A DNA stretch of 64,000 nucleotides. It comes from Rhizobium oryzihabitans. GTDB lineage: Bacteria > Pseudomonadota > Alphaproteobacteria > Rhizobiales > Rhizobiaceae. A program made the translations under genes and the position numbers. Location of the stretch: positions 1,620,501-1,684,500 of the forward strand of contig NZ_CP048635.1 of the NCBI RefSeq assembly GCF_010669145.1. The letters are read 5' to 3'. Under the pieces are notes generated by a model. The model did no database searches. It worked only from the letters and a program-made list of their open reading frames with translations, and was not told the origin of the DNA. Shown here piece after piece: positions 1 to 10,163 of this stretch; within the stretch, counting starts at the first letter, position 1; each line of letters begins with the position of its first letter.

Positions 1-953
1 AAGAGCACGATAAGCACCGCGAAAATGAAGGTCAGCGTCTGCACCAGCGGAATATCCGCGCCCTGAACGGCGGTGATCAGCAACTGGCCAAGCCCGTTCA
101 CGCGGAAGATCTGCTCGGTAATGATGGCGCCTGAAAAGATCGTCGGCACGCCGAGTGCGATGACGGTGACGACCGGGATGAGGCTGTTGCGCAGCACGTG
201 AACGAGCAGAACGGATTTTTCCTTCACGCCCTTTGCCCGTGCGGTGCGCACATAATCCTGATGCAGATTGTCCAGCATGGAGGCCCGCACGAAGCGGCTG
301 ATCTGCGAGACATTGTAGAGGGTCAGCACCAGAACCGGCAGGAACATCTGTTTGATCTGCGCGACGAAGCTTCCCCAGTCCGTCACCTGCAGGTTGGTGT
401 CATAGACGGAAGGGAACCATTGCAGATAAGAGCTGAAGATGACGACCAGCAGCACGCCGGTGAAGAAGGTGGGAACCGAATAACCGACCATCGAGACGAA
501 GGTGCCGATCTGGTCGAAAATCGAATATTGCTTGTAGGCGGAAATGACGCCGATCGGGATCGCCAGAAGCGCCCCGAAAAGATAGGCGAGGCCGACCACC
601 CAGAGCGTTTGCGGCATGCGCTGGATGACGAGATCAACCACCGGGCTGCGCGTTGCCCAGGACAGCACACGCATGCGATTGCCATCGCCGATCTGCCAGC
701 CGGTGAGTTTTTCAATAAGGTTCAGCGGCTCGTTGATGAAGAATTGCTGCAGCCACATCAGGTAACGGATGAAGAAAGGCTGGTCGAGGCCAAGCGAGGC
801 GCGGATCTGCTCGCGAACTTCAGGCGGGATGGTGAGCGGCAGGTCGCCGGTCGGGTCATTCGGCGCAAGATCGAGCAGCGCGAAGATGACGAAGCTGATG
901 ACGAGCAGCGTCGGTACGGCAAAGGCTAGCCGCCGGAGCGTAAAGGTAAACAT
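1..953 (-). CDS. Peptide/opine-type ABC transporter permease, DppB/OppB family (3' end outside window)
   Basis: Inner-membrane permease of a binding-protein-dependent importer. The reverse strand opens at ATG 953 (MFTFTLRRLAFAVPTLLV) and stays open to the window edge, so the C-terminus is missing. It begins with the N-terminal membrane helix typical of DppB/OppB. Further on it has the EAA-like cytoplasmic loop (VRTARAKGVKEKSVLLVHVLR), followed by a segment matching RNSLIPVVTVIALGVP, as in BPD_transp_1 permeases. It lies 142 bp downstream of the binding protein gene on the same strand, so the two are probably cotranscribed; a second permease (DppC type) would be expected beyond the left edge. 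Family assignment is firm, the exact substrate is inferred only from neighbours. Confidence 0.9.
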   Translation of the reverse strand, partial: MFTFTLRRLAFAVPTLLVISFVIFALLDLAPNDPTGDLPLTIPPEVREQIRASLGLDQPFFIRYLMWLQQFFINEPLNLIEKLTGWQIGDGNRMRVLSWATRSPVVDLVIQRMPQTLWVVGLAYLFGALLAIPIGVISAYKQYSIFDQIGTFVSMVGYSVPTFFTGVLLVVIFSSYLQWFPSVYDTNLQVTDWGSFVAQIKQMFLPVLVLTLYNVSQISRFVRASMLDNLHQDYVRTARAKGVKEKSVLLVHVLRNSLIPVVTVIALGVPTIFSGAIITEQIFRVNGLGQLLITAVQGADIPLVQTLTFIFAVLIVL

Positions 954-1057
954 CTGAAACTCTCCAGACCCAGAGCGCGACAGGGCGAAAATTGGGAGCG
1001 TTTTCGCCTTAGCGCGGCAAATGTGTCTTCAGATCATGGTCCAGGGGCATGCAGAAG

Positions 1058-1084
1058 GCCGGCCTCTCCGGGGGAGAAGCCGGC
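1058..1084 (-). other. Intercistronic hairpin between binding protein and permease genes
   Basis: A 12-bp stem (GCCGGC plus CTCTCC against GGAGAA plus GCCGGC, one wobble) with a 3-nt loop sits just past the stop of the binding-protein gene. There is no T-run on the reverse strand, so it looks like an mRNA-stabilising or partial-attenuation hairpin, which would let the binding protein be made in excess over the permease. Function is inference. Confidence 0.45.
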
Positions 1085-1095
1085 GCATTTGCGTG

Positions 1096-2805
1096 TTACT
1101 TCTTGCGGGACCAGTCCGCGACGTTCCAGAGTTCCGAATCCCAGGCATTCATGCGAACGCCTTCCAGCGTCAGCGAATGCGAGGAAACGCTGCCGCGGTG
1201 GATGAGCGGAATATGCGCGCCTTCCTCCGTCAGCATGTCGTTCAGCTGCTTGGAAATCTCACCGCGCTTGGCAAGGTCTGCGGTCTTGGAGAGTTCGCCG
1301 ACCAGCTTGTCGAATGCCGGGTTGCAATAACGCGGAATGTTTTGTCCCTGCCAGCCGTTAGCGGGTGCCGGGATTTTATCGCACAGCCATTCCGCCAGGT
1401 ATTTTTCCGGGTCGGTGCCGTCGAAGTTGTTGGTGTACATTTCGACGTCGGCATAAAATTTCTGGAAGGTATCCGGGCTTGCCGGGTCGCCGCCGAAGAA
1501 GACCGAGGCGCTGACATTGCGCAGCTCGGAGGCGACGCCGATCTGCGACCACATGTCCTTCACCAGCTCCTGCGTGGCCTGGCGAACGGAGTTGGTGGAG
1601 GTCTGGTAGAGGAAGGAGAGCTTCACGCCGTTCTTGGCGCGGATGCCATCGGCACCCTTCACCCAGCCGGCATCGTCCAGCAGCTTGTTTGCGCCTTCCA
1701 CATCCTGCTTCAGGCACCAGCTGTCATTCTTGGTGGAAGCGAAGGCTTCCGGCGCCGGCACGATATTGCAGGTCGGCTTGCCCGCCTCACCATAACCGGC
1801 CTCGTCGATGATATCGCGGTCGATGGCAAGCGAAAGCGCGCGGCGCACGGCCGGGTCTGATATGGCCGGGTGCGGGCCGCCTTCCTTGGTGGAGCGCTTG
1901 TCGCCGAGCGACGGATCGGGATTGTACCAGTTGAGATTGATACGTTCGACCTGGGTGCCGAAGGCGGTTTCCAGCTTGCCCTTGCCGGCAGCCACCATGG
2001 TGGCGAGCACTTCCGGCTCCACCTGCATGTTCCAGGCATAGTCGAATTCGCCGGTTTCCAGCACGGCGCGCGCGGCAGAAGCGGCGTCGCCGCCGCCCTT
2101 CAGGGTCGCGGTGGCGAAGGCGGGCTTGGCGGGGTCGCGATAATTGGTGTTGGCGACGAAGCTGATCACGTCGTTCGGCTTGAAATCCTTGACCACGAAG
2201 GGGCCGGTGCCGATGGGACCGAAATTGGCGGAAGTGCAGCCGGGTGCAGCAGCGCCAACGCATTTCTCAAACTGCTTCTTCTGGATAACCGGCGATTGCG
2301 CGCCGACGAATGCGGAATAGGGGTAAGGTTTCGGTTCGGTGAAGCTGATCTTGACGGTATGGGCGTCGACGGCCTCGACATTCTTCACGCCCTCATATTG
2401 CGCCGCCTGCGCGCAGCCGCCATCCGGTGCAAGGCAATATTTCCAGGTGAAAATGACGTCCTCGGCGGTGAACGGTGTGCCATCCGACCATTTCACATCG
2501 CTTTTCAGCTTCCAGGTCATGCTGAGCAGGTCCTTTGCGACGCCGCCATTGTCAATCGTCGGAATCTCGGTGACCAGCATCGGCACCAGCTCGCCCTTTT
2601 CGTCGTAGCGCGCCAGCGGCTCGATTACCATGGACGAGCTGTAGACTTCCTTCGTGCCCGCAGAAAGATAAGGGTTAAGTGTCGATACGGCCTGCCAGAA
2701 CAGGATTTTCAGTTCGCCGTCACTGCCACGCTCGGCATGGGCGGCAGAGCCTGCCAAAGCCATCGCCGCCACCGTGCTGGCAAAGAGAACGCTGCGCTTC
2801 TTCAT
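1096..2805 (-). CDS. Peptide ABC transporter periplasmic substrate-binding protein, SBP family 5
   Basis: 569-aa periplasmic receptor of a DppA/OppA-type importer. Residues 1-24 form a Sec signal peptide ending AHA before ERGSDGEL. The mature chain starts with the family hallmark LKILFWQAVSTLNPYLSAG, and WSDGTPFTAEDVIFTWKY is the classic SBP_bac_5 motif. Length fits the family (about 500-600). The ATG at 2805 has an AAGGGGAAA Shine-Dalgarno. It is followed by a permease gene and is divergent from the amidohydrolase and ATPase genes, which together complete the system. The ligand cannot be read from sequence; the adjacent M20 amidohydrolase suggests an N-acylated amino acid or small peptide. 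Confidence 0.93.
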   Translation of the reverse strand: MKKRSVLFASTVAAMALAGSAAHAERGSDGELKILFWQAVSTLNPYLSAGTKEVYSSSMVIEPLARYDEKGELVPMLVTEIPTIDNGGVAKDLLSMTWKLKSDVKWSDGTPFTAEDVIFTWKYCLAPDGGCAQAAQYEGVKNVEAVDAHTVKISFTEPKPYPYSAFVGAQSPVIQKKQFEKCVGAAAPGCTSANFGPIGTGPFVVKDFKPNDVISFVANTNYRDPAKPAFATATLKGGGDAASAARAVLETGEFDYAWNMQVEPEVLATMVAAGKGKLETAFGTQVERINLNWYNPDPSLGDKRSTKEGGPHPAISDPAVRRALSLAIDRDIIDEAGYGEAGKPTCNIVPAPEAFASTKNDSWCLKQDVEGANKLLDDAGWVKGADGIRAKNGVKLSFLYQTSTNSVRQATQELVKDMWSQIGVASELRNVSASVFFGGDPASPDTFQKFYADVEMYTNNFDGTDPEKYLAEWLCDKIPAPANGWQGQNIPRYCNPAFDKLVGELSKTADLAKRGEISKQLNDMLTEEGAHIPLIHRGSVSSHSLTLEGVRMNAWDSELWNVADWSRKK

Positions 2806-3110
2806 TGTGGTTTTCCCCTTTTTAGATTTTATCTATTTGAATGTTTGACGCTTTTCCTGTCGCCATGAGCAAGGTCTTTTGTTCTAAGTATTTGATTTTG
2901 CTGATGAATAATCCTCCATCCCCGATGATGCTATTGTCAGTTTTTTTGAAAAGCAAGCCCCAAACTTTTATTGATGAACAAAATTTGTGCCATTCGACTT
3001 TGGGCCTATTTTTCGCTCATGGAGCAAAATTCATACTTGCAAAAGCAGAAATTCCAAACGCAATATGGCTCCCGACAACCCGGCGGGGAACAAAAAAAGG
3101 AAAAATGGGA
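2806..3110. promoter_or_regulatory. AT-rich divergent promoter region between the binding protein and amidohydrolase genes
   Basis: This 305-bp gap holds no credible gene. It is much richer in A+T than the flanks. A candidate sigma-70 promoter for the amidohydrolase is TTGAAA at 2946-2951, 17 bp, TATTGA at 2969-2974. The open frame running through this region into the amidohydrolase has no family similarity and is taken as untranslated leader. Confidence 0.4.
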
Positions 3111-4274
3111 ATGCCGATATTGAACCGTGTGGCCGAGATGCAGGAAGAAGTTGCCGGCTGGAGGCGCCATCTGCATGAGACGCCGGAGCTGCTCTACGAC
3201 GTCTTCGAAACATCGAAATTCGTGGCCGAGAAACTCAAAGCCTTCGGCTGCGACATCGTCGAAACCGGCATTGGCAAGACCGGCGTGGTGGGCATCATCA
3301 AGGGGCGGCACGGGGACGGCCCGACCATCGGTTTCCGCTCCGACATGGACGCTTTGCCAATCCTTGAAACCAGCGGCAAACCATGGGCTTCCAAGGTGCC
3401 GGGCAAAGCCCATTCCTGCGGCCATGACGGGCACACGGCGATGCTTCTGGGTGCAGCGCAATATCTCGCCGAGACCCGCAATTTCAAAGGGTCCGTCGCG
3501 GTCATCTTCCAGCCGGCCGAAGAAGGCGGGGCAGGGGCTCTTGCCATGCTGAACGACGGAATGATGGAGAAATTCGGCATTTCTCAGGTCTATGGCATGC
3601 ATAATGAGCCGGGCATTCCCGTCGGCAATTTCGCCATCCGCAAGGGCTCGACCATGGCGGCGGCGGATGCTTTCGAGATCACGATTACCGGCAAGGGCAG
3701 CCATGCGGCCGCGCCGCATCTTTCCATCGATCCGGTGCTGACCTCGGCCTATATCATCATCGCCCTGCAATCCATCGTCTCGCGTGAGACGGACCCGTTG
3801 AAATCGCTGGTCGTCACCGTCGCCACCACCCATGGCGGCACCGCGGGCAATGTCATTCCCGGTTCGGTAACGCTGACGGGCACGGTACGCACCCTGCTGC
3901 CGGAAACCCGTGATTTCGCCGAAAAGCGCCTGAAGGAAGTGGCGACCGCCACCGCCATGGCGCATGGCGCGACCGCCGAGGTGAAATATGATCGCGGTTA
4001 TCCCGTCACTTTCAACCATAATGACGAGACCGAATTCGCGACCGGCGTGGCGGTGGGCGTTGCCGGTGCAAATGCCGTCAACACCAATCCCAACCCGCAT
4101 ATGGGCGCGGAGGATTTCTCCTACATGCTGGAATCGCGCCCCGGCGCCTTCATCTTCATCGGCAACGGCGATACCGCCGGGCTTCACAATGCTGCCTATG
4201 ACTTCAACGACGACGCCCTGCCTTACGGCATCAGCTACTGGGTCTCGATGGCCGAAACCGCGCTTGCTGCGTAA
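3111..4274 (+). CDS. M20D metallopeptidase / amidohydrolase (hippurate hydrolase-like)
   Basis: 387-aa cytoplasmic zinc or manganese aminoacylase-type hydrolase that removes acyl groups from N-acyl amino acids. The M20 metal site is visible: GFRSDMDALPI (about 74-84), HSCGHDGHTAML (101-112, with Cys103 and His105), FQPAEEGGAGA (133-143), HNEPGIPVG (from His164) and MGAEDFSYML near the C-terminus. The dimerisation domain lies between. MPILNRVAEM is the family N-terminus; ATG 3105 lies two codons upstream in frame, and AAGG at 3097-3100 could serve either start. It probably processes substrate imported by the surrounding ABC system. Confidence 0.92.
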   Translation: MPILNRVAEMQEEVAGWRRHLHETPELLYDVFETSKFVAEKLKAFGCDIVETGIGKTGVVGIIKGRHGDGPTIGFRSDMDALPILETSGKPWASKVPGKAHSCGHDGHTAMLLGAAQYLAETRNFKGSVAVIFQPAEEGGAGALAMLNDGMMEKFGISQVYGMHNEPGIPVGNFAIRKGSTMAAADAFEITITGKGSHAAAPHLSIDPVLTSAYIIIALQSIVSRETDPLKSLVVTVATTHGGTAGNVIPGSVTLTGTVRTLLPETRDFAEKRLKEVATATAMAHGATAEVKYDRGYPVTFNHNDETEFATGVAVGVAGANAVNTNPNPHMGAEDFSYMLESRPGAFIFIGNGDTAGLHNAAYDFNDDALPYGISYWVSMAETALAA

Positions 4275-4281
4275 GACATCC

Positions 4282-4310
4282 GGCGGCCTTCATGGCCGCC
4301 TTTCGCTTTT
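4282..4310 (+). terminator. Hairpin with short T-rich tail after the amidohydrolase gene
   Basis: A perfect 7-bp stem GGCGGCC/GGCCGCC around TTCAT is followed by TTTCGCTTTT. It lies 8 bp after the amidohydrolase stop and just before the ATPase Shine-Dalgarno, so at most it attenuates read-through into the next gene. Confidence 0.45.
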
Positions 4311-4322
4311 CAGGAGATCGGC

Positions 4323-6173
<1,851 letters not shown>

Positions 6174-6230
6174 TCGAACAGTGTCGGCTTTGGGCTGAGG
6201 GCTGGTAAGGGATCGAGTGGTCACCTCTTG

Positions 6231-6353
6231 TTTCTTCTCCCCGCCGGGGAGAAGGTCGCGGCAGCGGGATGAGGGGGCGACGGTAGCGATATTGGGAGAG
6301 GGTTCCCCCTCATCCGACCCTTCGGGCCACCTTCTCCCCTCGGGGAGAAGAAA
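6231..6353. repeat. RIME-like palindromic intergenic mosaic element
   Basis: The ends are inverted copies of TTTCTTCTCCCCGCCGGGGA, and each end is itself a small palindrome. Between them lie GCAGCGGGATGAGGG and its partner CCCTCATCCGACCC. A second copy with the same layout lies at 43413-43536. This resembles the RIME elements described in Rhizobium; the family name is from memory, the palindromes are seen directly. It occupies most of the gap before the smo regulator. Confidence 0.75.
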
Positions 6354-6479
6354 CGCGCCGCACCGTTGTGCCAATGCATTTTTCATTCTGCCGCACGCTC
6401 TCTTCCGCATCCCCCGTTTGACAGCCGACGCAAAAAAATGCCAGCAAATGCGCAAGCATAATTCCTAGAGGGCAGCGGC

Positions 6480-7382
6480 ATGGCCAGACGAAACGACGCA
6501 CATGGACGGCTGGACGATGCGGCCCGTGCCGGCTGGCTTTATTATGTCGCCGGCCGCACACAGGATGAGATCGCCGCCGCCATGGGCATTTCCCGGCAGT
6601 CGGCGCAGCGGCTGGTGTCGCTCGCCGTTGCCGAACGGCTGATCAAGGTCCGGCTCGATCATCCCATCGCCGCCTGTCTCGAAAAAGCCGAGCGGTTGAA
6701 AGAGAAATTCGACCTTAGATATATCGAGGTGGTGCCGAGCGATCCGGCCGGCGTCTCCTCCACTGTCGGCATTGCCGAGGCCGGGGCGGCGGAGATCGAA
6801 CGCTGGCTGAAGAATGCCGATCCCATCGTGCTCGCCATCGGTACTGGCCGTACATTGAAGGCCGCCGTCGACCAGCTGCCGCCAATGGAGTGCCCGCAGC
6901 ACCGCATCGTCTCACTGACGGGCAATATCGGGCCGGATGGCTCGGCCGCTTATTACAACGTCATCTTCAGCATGGCCGATGCCATCAAGGCCCGGCATTT
7001 TCCGATGCCGCTGCCTGTCCTCTGCTCCTCTGCGGAAGAGCGGGAACTGCTGCACGACCAGTCCATGGTGCGCTCCACGCTGGCGCTGGGTTCCGCGGCC
7101 AATGTCACCTTCGTCGGTGTCGGCGAACTCGGCGAGAACGCACCGCTCTGCGTCGATGGTTTTCTCGGTGTCGATGAGATGAAGGCGCTGATGGCAAGCG
7201 GTGCGGTCGGAGAGATCTGCGGCTGGATGTATGATGCCAAGGGCCGCATTCTCGAGCATTCCGTGAACGAGCGCGTCGCCTCCGTTCCCATCCCTTCAAG
7301 AGAGACCTGCACCGTCATCGGCATGGCGCAGGGTGCGCGCAAGAATGCCTCGATTCTGGCGGCGCTGAGGGCGGTCTGTTGA
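6480..7382 (+). CDS. smoC: SorC-family sugar-binding transcriptional regulator of the polyol operon (SmoC-like)
   Basis: 300-aa regulator. An N-terminal HTH lies at about residues 15-60 (AGWLYYVAGRTQDEIAAAMG, then ISRQSAQRLV). A SorC effector domain follows, with LAIGTGRTLKAAVDQLP and FVGVGELGENAPL, which bind a phosphorylated sugar in this family. ATG 6480 follows GAGGG. It stands directly upstream of, and on the same strand as, the sorbitol/mannitol transporter operon. A perfect inverted repeat in the intervening gap (7417-7437) is its likely operator. The gene symbol is by synteny with smoC. Confidence 0.85.
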   Translation: MARRNDAHGRLDDAARAGWLYYVAGRTQDEIAAAMGISRQSAQRLVSLAVAERLIKVRLDHPIAACLEKAERLKEKFDLRYIEVVPSDPAGVSSTVGIAEAGAAEIERWLKNADPIVLAIGTGRTLKAAVDQLPPMECPQHRIVSLTGNIGPDGSAAYYNVIFSMADAIKARHFPMPLPVLCSSAEERELLHDQSMVRSTLALGSAANVTFVGVGELGENAPLCVDGFLGVDEMKALMASGAVGEICGWMYDAKGRILEHSVNERVASVPIPSRETCTVIGMAQGARKNASILAALRAVC

Positions 7383-7416
7383 ACGGTCTCATCACCGACG
7401 AAGCGACAAGTGAATA

Positions 7417-7437
7417 TTTGCTCACGCATTGAGCAAA
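7417..7437. promoter_or_regulatory. Candidate SmoC operator upstream of smoE
   Basis: Perfect 8-bp arms TTTGCTCA (7417-7424) and TGAGCAAA (7430-7437) surround CGCAT. It is the strongest dyad in the smoC-smoE gap and has the right size for a SorC-family regulator. Assignment to SmoC is inference from position. Confidence 0.6.
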
Positions 7438-7498
7438 AATTAATCACATAAAATCAATGGCTTGATTTTTCCATGTGCGCCGCAGCACAGGATGTCGC

Positions 7499-7551
7499 TT
7501 GACTTTTTTCGTCTCCGGGTGAGTAAATGCCCCAGAGCAAAGCGAATGCTC
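7499..7551 (+). promoter_or_regulatory. Candidate smoE promoter with second GAGCA/TGCTC dyad
   Basis: TTGACT at 7499-7504, a 17-bp spacer and AGTAAA at 7522-7527 form a plausible promoter. Downstream, GAGCA (7535-7539) and TGCTC (7547-7551) repeat the core of the operator at 7417-7437, so a regulator could bind on both sides of the promoter. The smoE start codon follows at 7577 with GGGAGGA. Confidence 0.45.
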
Positions 7552-7576
7552 ATCATTTTTCTTCTGGGAGGAAGAT

Positions 7577-8890
7577 ATGACACTGAAGACCATTTTGCTG
7601 GGCGCATGCTCGGCCCTCGCCTTTTCGACCCTTGCTTCCGCTGAAACGCTGACCATCGCCACCGTGAACAACGGCGACATGATCCGCATGCAGGGGCTGA
7701 CCTCCGACTTCACGGCAAAGAACCCCGACATCAAGGTCGAATGGGTCACGCTTGAAGAAAACGTCCTGCGCGAGCGTGTGACGACCGATATCGCCACCAA
7801 TGGTGGCCAATACGACATCATGACCATCGGCAACTACGAAGTGCCGATCTGGGCCAAGCAGGGCTGGCTGCTGCCGCTCGAAAAGCTTGGCGACAAATAC
7901 GACGTGGATGACATTCTGCCGGCGATCCGTGGTGGTCTTTCCGCCGAGGGCAAGCTCTACGCAGCACCCTTCTACGGCGAATCCGCCATGATCATGTATC
8001 GCAAGGACCTGTTTGAAAAAGCCGGCCTGAAGATGCCTGAAAACCCGACCTGGGAATTCATCGGCGACGCGGCTCGCAAGATTACCGACCGCAAGACCGA
8101 TATCAACGGCATCTGCCTGCGTGGCAAGGCTGGCTGGGGCGAAAACATGGCCTTCATCAGCGCGCTCACCAATTCCTTCGGTGGCCGCTGGTTCGATGAG
8201 AACTGGAAACCTCAGTTCGATCAGCCGGAATGGAAGAGCTCGCTGCAGTTTTACGTGGATCTGATGAAGGATGCCGGTCCCTCGGGCGCGTCCTCCAACG
8301 GCTTCAACGAAAACCTGACGCTGTTCCAGCAGGGTAAATGCGGCATGTGGATCGACGCCACGGTGGCTGCCTCCTTCGTATCAAACCCGAAGGATTCGAC
8401 CGTTGCCGACAAGGTTGGTTATGCGCTGTTCCCGACGCATGGCGAGCTGAAGAACCACGGCAACTGGTTGTGGTCGTGGAACCTTGCCATCCCGAAGAGC
8501 TCGAAGAAGGCCGATGCGGCTGAAAAGTTCATCTCCTGGGCAACCAGCAAGGATTACACCACGCTCGTAGCTTCCAAGGAAGGCTGGGCAAACGTGCCTC
8601 CGGGCACCCGCACCTCGCTTTACAAGAACGCCGATTATGAAAAGGCCGCCGCCTTCGCCAAGCCGACGCTTGCGGCGATGGATGCCGCCGATATCACCAA
8701 GCCGACCGTAAAGCCCGTGCCTTATACGGGCGGCCAGTTCGTGGCGATCCCTGAATTCCAGGCGCTCGGCACCACGGTTGGTCAGCTGTTCTCGGCGGTC
8801 GTTGCCGGTCAGTCCAGCGTCGATGATGCGCTTGCGGGCGCCCAGTCGACAGCAACGCGTGAAATGACCCGCGCCGGTTACATCAAGTAA
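7577..8890 (+). CDS. smoE: Sorbitol/mannitol ABC transporter periplasmic binding protein
   Basis: 437-aa family-1 extracellular solute-binding protein. A Sec signal peptide ends LASA before ETLTIATVNNGDM. The chain contains GQYDIMTIGNYEVPIWAKQG and FYGESAMIMYRKDLFEKAG, typical of polyol-binding SmoE/MtlE proteins. The GGGAGGA ribosome site and ATG are well placed. First gene of the smoEFGK-smoS-mtlK operon, controlled by the dyads just upstream. It captures sorbitol or mannitol in the periplasm and delivers it to SmoF/SmoG. Confidence 0.93.
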   Translation: MTLKTILLGACSALAFSTLASAETLTIATVNNGDMIRMQGLTSDFTAKNPDIKVEWVTLEENVLRERVTTDIATNGGQYDIMTIGNYEVPIWAKQGWLLPLEKLGDKYDVDDILPAIRGGLSAEGKLYAAPFYGESAMIMYRKDLFEKAGLKMPENPTWEFIGDAARKITDRKTDINGICLRGKAGWGENMAFISALTNSFGGRWFDENWKPQFDQPEWKSSLQFYVDLMKDAGPSGASSNGFNENLTLFQQGKCGMWIDATVAASFVSNPKDSTVADKVGYALFPTHGELKNHGNWLWSWNLAIPKSSKKADAAEKFISWATSKDYTTLVASKEGWANVPPGTRTSLYKNADYEKAAAFAKPTLAAMDAADITKPTVKPVPYTGGQFVAIPEFQALGTTVGQLFSAVVAGQSSVDDALAGAQSTATREMTRAGYIK

Positions 8891-8903
8891 TCCTCCCGAA
8901 GAT

Positions 8904-8931
8904 CGCTGTCCGGCGCCAATGCCGGGCAGCG
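8904..8931 (+). other. Intercistronic hairpin between smoE and smoF
   Basis: An 11-bp stem CGCTGTCCGGC/GCCGGGCAGCG with one wobble pair and a 6-nt loop starts 13 bp after the smoE stop. No T-run follows. It is the usual place for a hairpin that protects binding-protein mRNA and lowers downstream permease expression. Confidence 0.5.
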
Positions 8932-9052
8932 AACTCTCCGGGCCGGAAGCCGCGATGCGGCTTTAATGCCTTTCAAATCAAAACAAGAATGAGCCGGTTC
9001 TTCCGGATATGCCGGGCGTCGTGACGCGCAGGCCCAAGGGGAGGTTAGTGTA

Positions 9053-9925
9053 ATGGCAACCCGAAACACGAGCGGTCTTGCGCGGGTTATGCTTGCGCCA
9101 TCGGTGCTGTTATTGCTGGTGTGGATGATCGTGCCTCTGGCGATGACCTTGTGGTTCTCGTTCCAGAACTACAATCTCCTCAACCCGGCCAATGTCAGCT
9201 TCGCGGGCCTGTTCAATTACCAGTATTTCTACACCGACCCGGCCTTCTTCCAGTCGATCTGGAACACGCTGTTGATCGTCGGCGGCGTGCTGTTGATCAC
9301 CGTCATCGGCGGCATCGCCATTGCGCTCCTGCTCGACAATGACATTTTCGGCCAGGGCATCGTGCGCATCATGATCATCTCGCCCTTCTTCGTCATGCCG
9401 CCTGTCGCAGCTTTGGTGTGGAAGAACATGATCATGCATCCCGGTTATGGCGTGCTTGCCGATCTCTCGCGTTTCTTTGGTTTCCAGCCGGTTGACTGGT
9501 TCGCGCAGTTTCCGCTGCTCTCCATCATCATCATCGTCGCCTGGCAATGGCTGCCGTTCGCGACGCTGATCCTCTTGACCGCCCTGCAGTCGCTCGATGG
9601 CGAACAGAAGGAAGCCGCCGAGATGGATGGCGCCAACTTCGTCAACCGCTTCGTCTATCTGACCCTGCCGCATCTGTCGCGCGCCATCACCGTCGTCATT
9701 TTGATCCAGACGATCTTCCTGCTCGGCGTCTACGCGGAAATCCTCGTCACCACCAATGGCGGGCCCGGTTATGCCTCGACCAACCTTGCCTTCCTTATCT
9801 ATCGCACCGCGCTTCTCGGTTACGACGTCGGCGGCGCATCGGCCGGTGGCATCATCGCCGTCATCCTCGCCAATATCGTCGCCATCTTCCTGATGCGCGC
9901 CGTCGGCAAGAACCTGGATCGGTAG
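9053..9925 (+). CDS. smoF: Sorbitol/mannitol ABC transporter permease
   Basis: 290-aa MalF-type inner-membrane permease with six predicted helices. The first covers about residues 10-32 (VMLAPSVLLLLVWMIVPLAM). The EAA loop that contacts the ATPase is EQKEAAEMDGANFVNRFVYL. ATG 9053 is preceded by AAGGGGAGG. It works with SmoG, SmoK and SmoE. The gap to smoG (238 bp) is unusually long for an operon because a palindromic repeat is lodged there. Confidence 0.92.
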   Translation: MATRNTSGLARVMLAPSVLLLLVWMIVPLAMTLWFSFQNYNLLNPANVSFAGLFNYQYFYTDPAFFQSIWNTLLIVGGVLLITVIGGIAIALLLDNDIFGQGIVRIMIISPFFVMPPVAALVWKNMIMHPGYGVLADLSRFFGFQPVDWFAQFPLLSIIIIVAWQWLPFATLILLTALQSLDGEQKEAAEMDGANFVNRFVYLTLPHLSRAITVVILIQTIFLLGVYAEILVTTNGGPGYASTNLAFLIYRTALLGYDVGGASAGGIIAVILANIVAIFLMRAVGKNLDR

Positions 9926-9969
9926 GGGGTATGACAATGGTTCTATCTGCGGCATCAGCGCCCACTCCT

Positions 9970-10087
9970 CCTCATTCCTGTGCTCGTCACAGGAATCCAG
10001 CCGACGCGCGTCGGCGCGGCGGGAAGACTCTTTCTCAGCCCAAAGACTTGGGCTGGCTGGATCCCTGTGACAAGCACAGGGATGAGG
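9970..10087. repeat. Palindromic intergenic element (IS110 target family) inside the smo operon
   Basis: Ends are inverted copies of CCTCATTCCTGTGCTCGTCA and CACAGGGATGAGG; the middle contains GCCGACGCGCGTCGGCG and AGCCCAAAGACTTGGGCT. The same family hosts all three IS110 insertions. On the reverse strand this copy carries a perfect uninterrupted IS target, GGGATCCAGCCAGC, at 10052-10065. It separates smoF from smoG without breaking either gene. Confidence 0.85.
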
Positions 10088-10163
10088 GAGGTGGGGATGC
10101 CTCCGTCTCCACACCAAAACGGCCCCGTGCTTTTACCGCTATTACCTCAGGGGAGGTCTAATC

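Noticed and set aside
2841..3110. 88-90-residue N-terminal extension of the M20 amidohydrolase
   Set aside because: AT-rich, unlike the family, and the ribosome site fits the internal ATG; treated as leader DNA.
9970..10087. CRISPR-like array from repeated CCTCATTCCTGTG units across the window
   Set aside because: Copies are scattered, palindromic and intergenic, with no regular repeat-spacer order and no cas genes.
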